Source of the DNA: Taxillus chinensis
Taxonomy: Eukaryota; Streptophyta; Magnoliopsida; Santalales; Loranthaceae
DNA: 64,000 bases
NCBI GenBank assembly: GCA_023512835.1
Contig: CM042086.1
Span: forward strand, 15,760,309 to 15,824,308
Direction: 5' to 3'
The translations under genes were made by a program, and so were the position numbers. Positions 62,216-64,000 of the stretch are shown here, piece by piece; positions within the stretch are counted from its first letter, which is position 1, and every line of letters starts with the position of its first letter. Below the pieces are notes generated by a model that did no database searches, had not been told where the DNA came from, and saw nothing but the letters and a program-made list of their open reading frames with translations.

Positions 62216-64000
62216 TTCTTCAATTATTACTTCTTCAACGTTAGCAATGAATTAATTAAAATTCAAAAAAAAAAACTCATATGTCACGTTGCATCATCAT
62301 ATAATTAATTATTTAATATTTTAAAAAGCCACATCAGCAAACATTACTGCCACGGACGTGCTCTGCCTCACTTCCTCCGTTAAAATTTTATACTTTGTAT
62401 TAACTTTGTACTTATCTAGTAAATTTTAAAAATAATTATTTTTAACATATGAAAAGTTCTGGACTTCTAGGGTCTTATTTTTAACTTGCATGCATCATAT
62501 TTTTCTCTTTTAATTTTATTTTAAAAACTAAATTTTGATAATTTTATTATTTCAAAATTTCAAAATTAATATAAATTATAATATCATAACTTTTATAAAC
62601 ATGTTTGTTTCGCCTTTATTCCTTTTATATTGTTTCATATAATCCCATATTAGAAAGATGCAAATAATTTCTTAGTAACCATTTATTCATAATGATGTTT
62701 TACATATAATTTATGAATGGGTTTTAGACTTTTAACAAAAAAAGTCTATATGTTATTCAAAATATAGTTTAAAAATAAAAATTAGAGAGAAAATTTCTAC
62801 ATTTATTACTATTCATCTTTCAAATAATTTTTAATATATTTTTTTGATATTCGTATATTTTGATTGGTTGTAATAAATGAAATAGATGAAAAAATAAAAA
62901 ATAAAAAAATTTAAAAGAATATGTATATGAATGAAAATAAAACGTGAAATAATAAATAAAATATATGAAATAATGTATTTTTTATACCTTAAAATAGAAA
63001 TGTAAAAAATAAACTTGACATGGATGTCCAAATAAAGGCAAGTCAATCTCATATAATTCACATTGTTTATATTTTTCAGTAAGTTAATGAGTGATCTATA
63101 TCTAATATTTATTAAATATTTGGTCTAATTAATATCAAGATAGTCTTAATGCGTAATCAAATGAGTTTGAGATAAATGTAAAAATAAAATGAAGGGTCAA
63201 CAAAATAATGCACATACAATTAATGTATTAACAACTCAAATTATATATAGAGATTAATGTGACAAGTTTTTTTTTCTAAAAAATGAACAAACAAAATATA
63301 GTAGTAAGTTTGGATTTCTTAGTATGAATTATATAATATTGATGGTGAATATTTGTTTTACACATGTTATATTATGAGAGATTGGAAGACTTGATTTCTT
63401 TTCTTATCTTGGTCGAAAAATATTGGCTCAATATTTGTAAATAATTTCTTAGTAGTATTACTTAATTTTATGTGCTATATATTCTCTGTATATATCTTTT
63501 ATAATATTGAGAATAAAAGAATGCAAACGAGAAAAAAATAAATCTTTTATACATGATATGAGAGCATATCGAAATATTACATTGTTACGACCGAAGGAGG
63601 ATATGCATTGACTTCAAACAACAATCCAGGTAATATAGATTCATCAAACAACCAGGCAATATGATTCATCAAATCTCAAAGACTCATAAATTGTTAATTC
63701 AATGCTAGTATCATAGGTGTCTAACAACATTAAATTTGCACTTCGATCAATCATATTTTCTATGGAAAACGTAAGTGATCTTTGGGAATGTCATATTTTC
63801 AAATTTAAGAATACTAAAATTGGGTTAGTGACTCCCTATACCAGCTGAAAAGTTAAGAAATTGATAATTAATTAGTGTTACTGTAATTAAAATATTATTC
63901 AATTAATTATCGTAATTTTATAAATTTTAGATTCGAGGCTAAAATTAATTTTAAATTTGTTATTGAGCTAAACTCAAATTTGATTATGAATTTCATAAAA
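62216..64000. other. AT-rich intergenic DNA with a possible LTR remnant
   Basis: Very AT-rich with no supportable gene. Around 63300-63720 the sequence resembles a decayed Copia LTR, primer-binding site and gag start. Short ORFs such as the one at 62831-63061 are low-complexity Phe/Ile/Tyr strings typical of AT-rich noncoding DNA. Confidence 0.55.
63300..63720 (+). mobile_element. Possible Copia LTR end, primer-binding site and gag start (decayed)
   Basis: A leader-like TTGAGAATAAAAGAATGCAA block near 63508 is followed at 63551-63570 by ATACATGATATGAGAGCATA, close to the Copia junction where a TGGTATCAGAGC-type primer-binding site follows the LTR. Then comes an Asn-rich start in which a roughly 25 bp unit is repeated (CCAGGTAATATAGATTCATC / CCAGGCAATATGATTCATC). 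The element's LTR start and coding region are not seen. Confidence 0.35.

Overview
This is a stretch of a plant nuclear genome, almost certainly a flowering plant and probably a woody eudicot. The evidence is multi-exon genes with GT-AG introns, long AT-rich intergenic DNA, many AT, GA and CT microsatellites, and plant-specific families (LOB-domain and AT-hook/PPC proteins). I cannot name the species from sequence alone.

Layout. (1) 1-2455, minus strand: first coding exon of an ARF guanine-nucleotide exchange factor of the BIG type; the rest of the gene lies beyond the left edge. (2) 5825-10108: a 4.28 kb transposon with roughly 590 bp inverted arms and a perfect 9 bp target duplication, which is Mutator-like structure. 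It carries an unidentified duplicated reading frame and exon-like pieces but no recognisable transposase. (3) 10118-20470: gene-poor AT-rich DNA. (4) 20708-22779: two-exon class I LOB-domain transcription factor. (5) 26719-30154: complete 12-exon farnesyl diphosphate synthase (349 aa), with a possible in-frame upstream start that would add 49 residues. (6) 32537-37586: five-exon AT-hook/PPC protein of the AHL1 type (323 aa). (7) 38868-54419: about 15.5 kb of endogenous pararetrovirus (Caulimoviridae, most like florendoviruses), made of two nearly full head-to-tail units plus a third fragment, bounded on both sides by (AT)n tracts. (8) 54637-60904: seven-exon 20S proteasome beta-6 subunit (223 aa), whose second intron holds nested Copia and LINE debris. 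(9) 60905-64000: AT-rich DNA with a roughly 650 bp foldback and a possible LTR remnant.

The host genes are housekeeping or regulatory genes (vesicle traffic, isoprenoid supply, protein turnover, two transcription regulators). They do not form a cluster or shared pathway. All host reading frames checked exon by exon are intact and splice in phase. The viral units, in contrast, are full of short indels and contain G-rich patches that differ between copies. This points either to heavy decay or to base-calling and assembly error in a repeat, and it is the main caution for anyone using this window.

The most unusual items are the tandem pararetroviral array sitting about 220 bp upstream of the proteasome start codon, its downstream ORF of unknown function, the Mutator-like element with captured exon-like sequence, and the long foldback near the right end. 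I did not find a convincing wholly new biological system.
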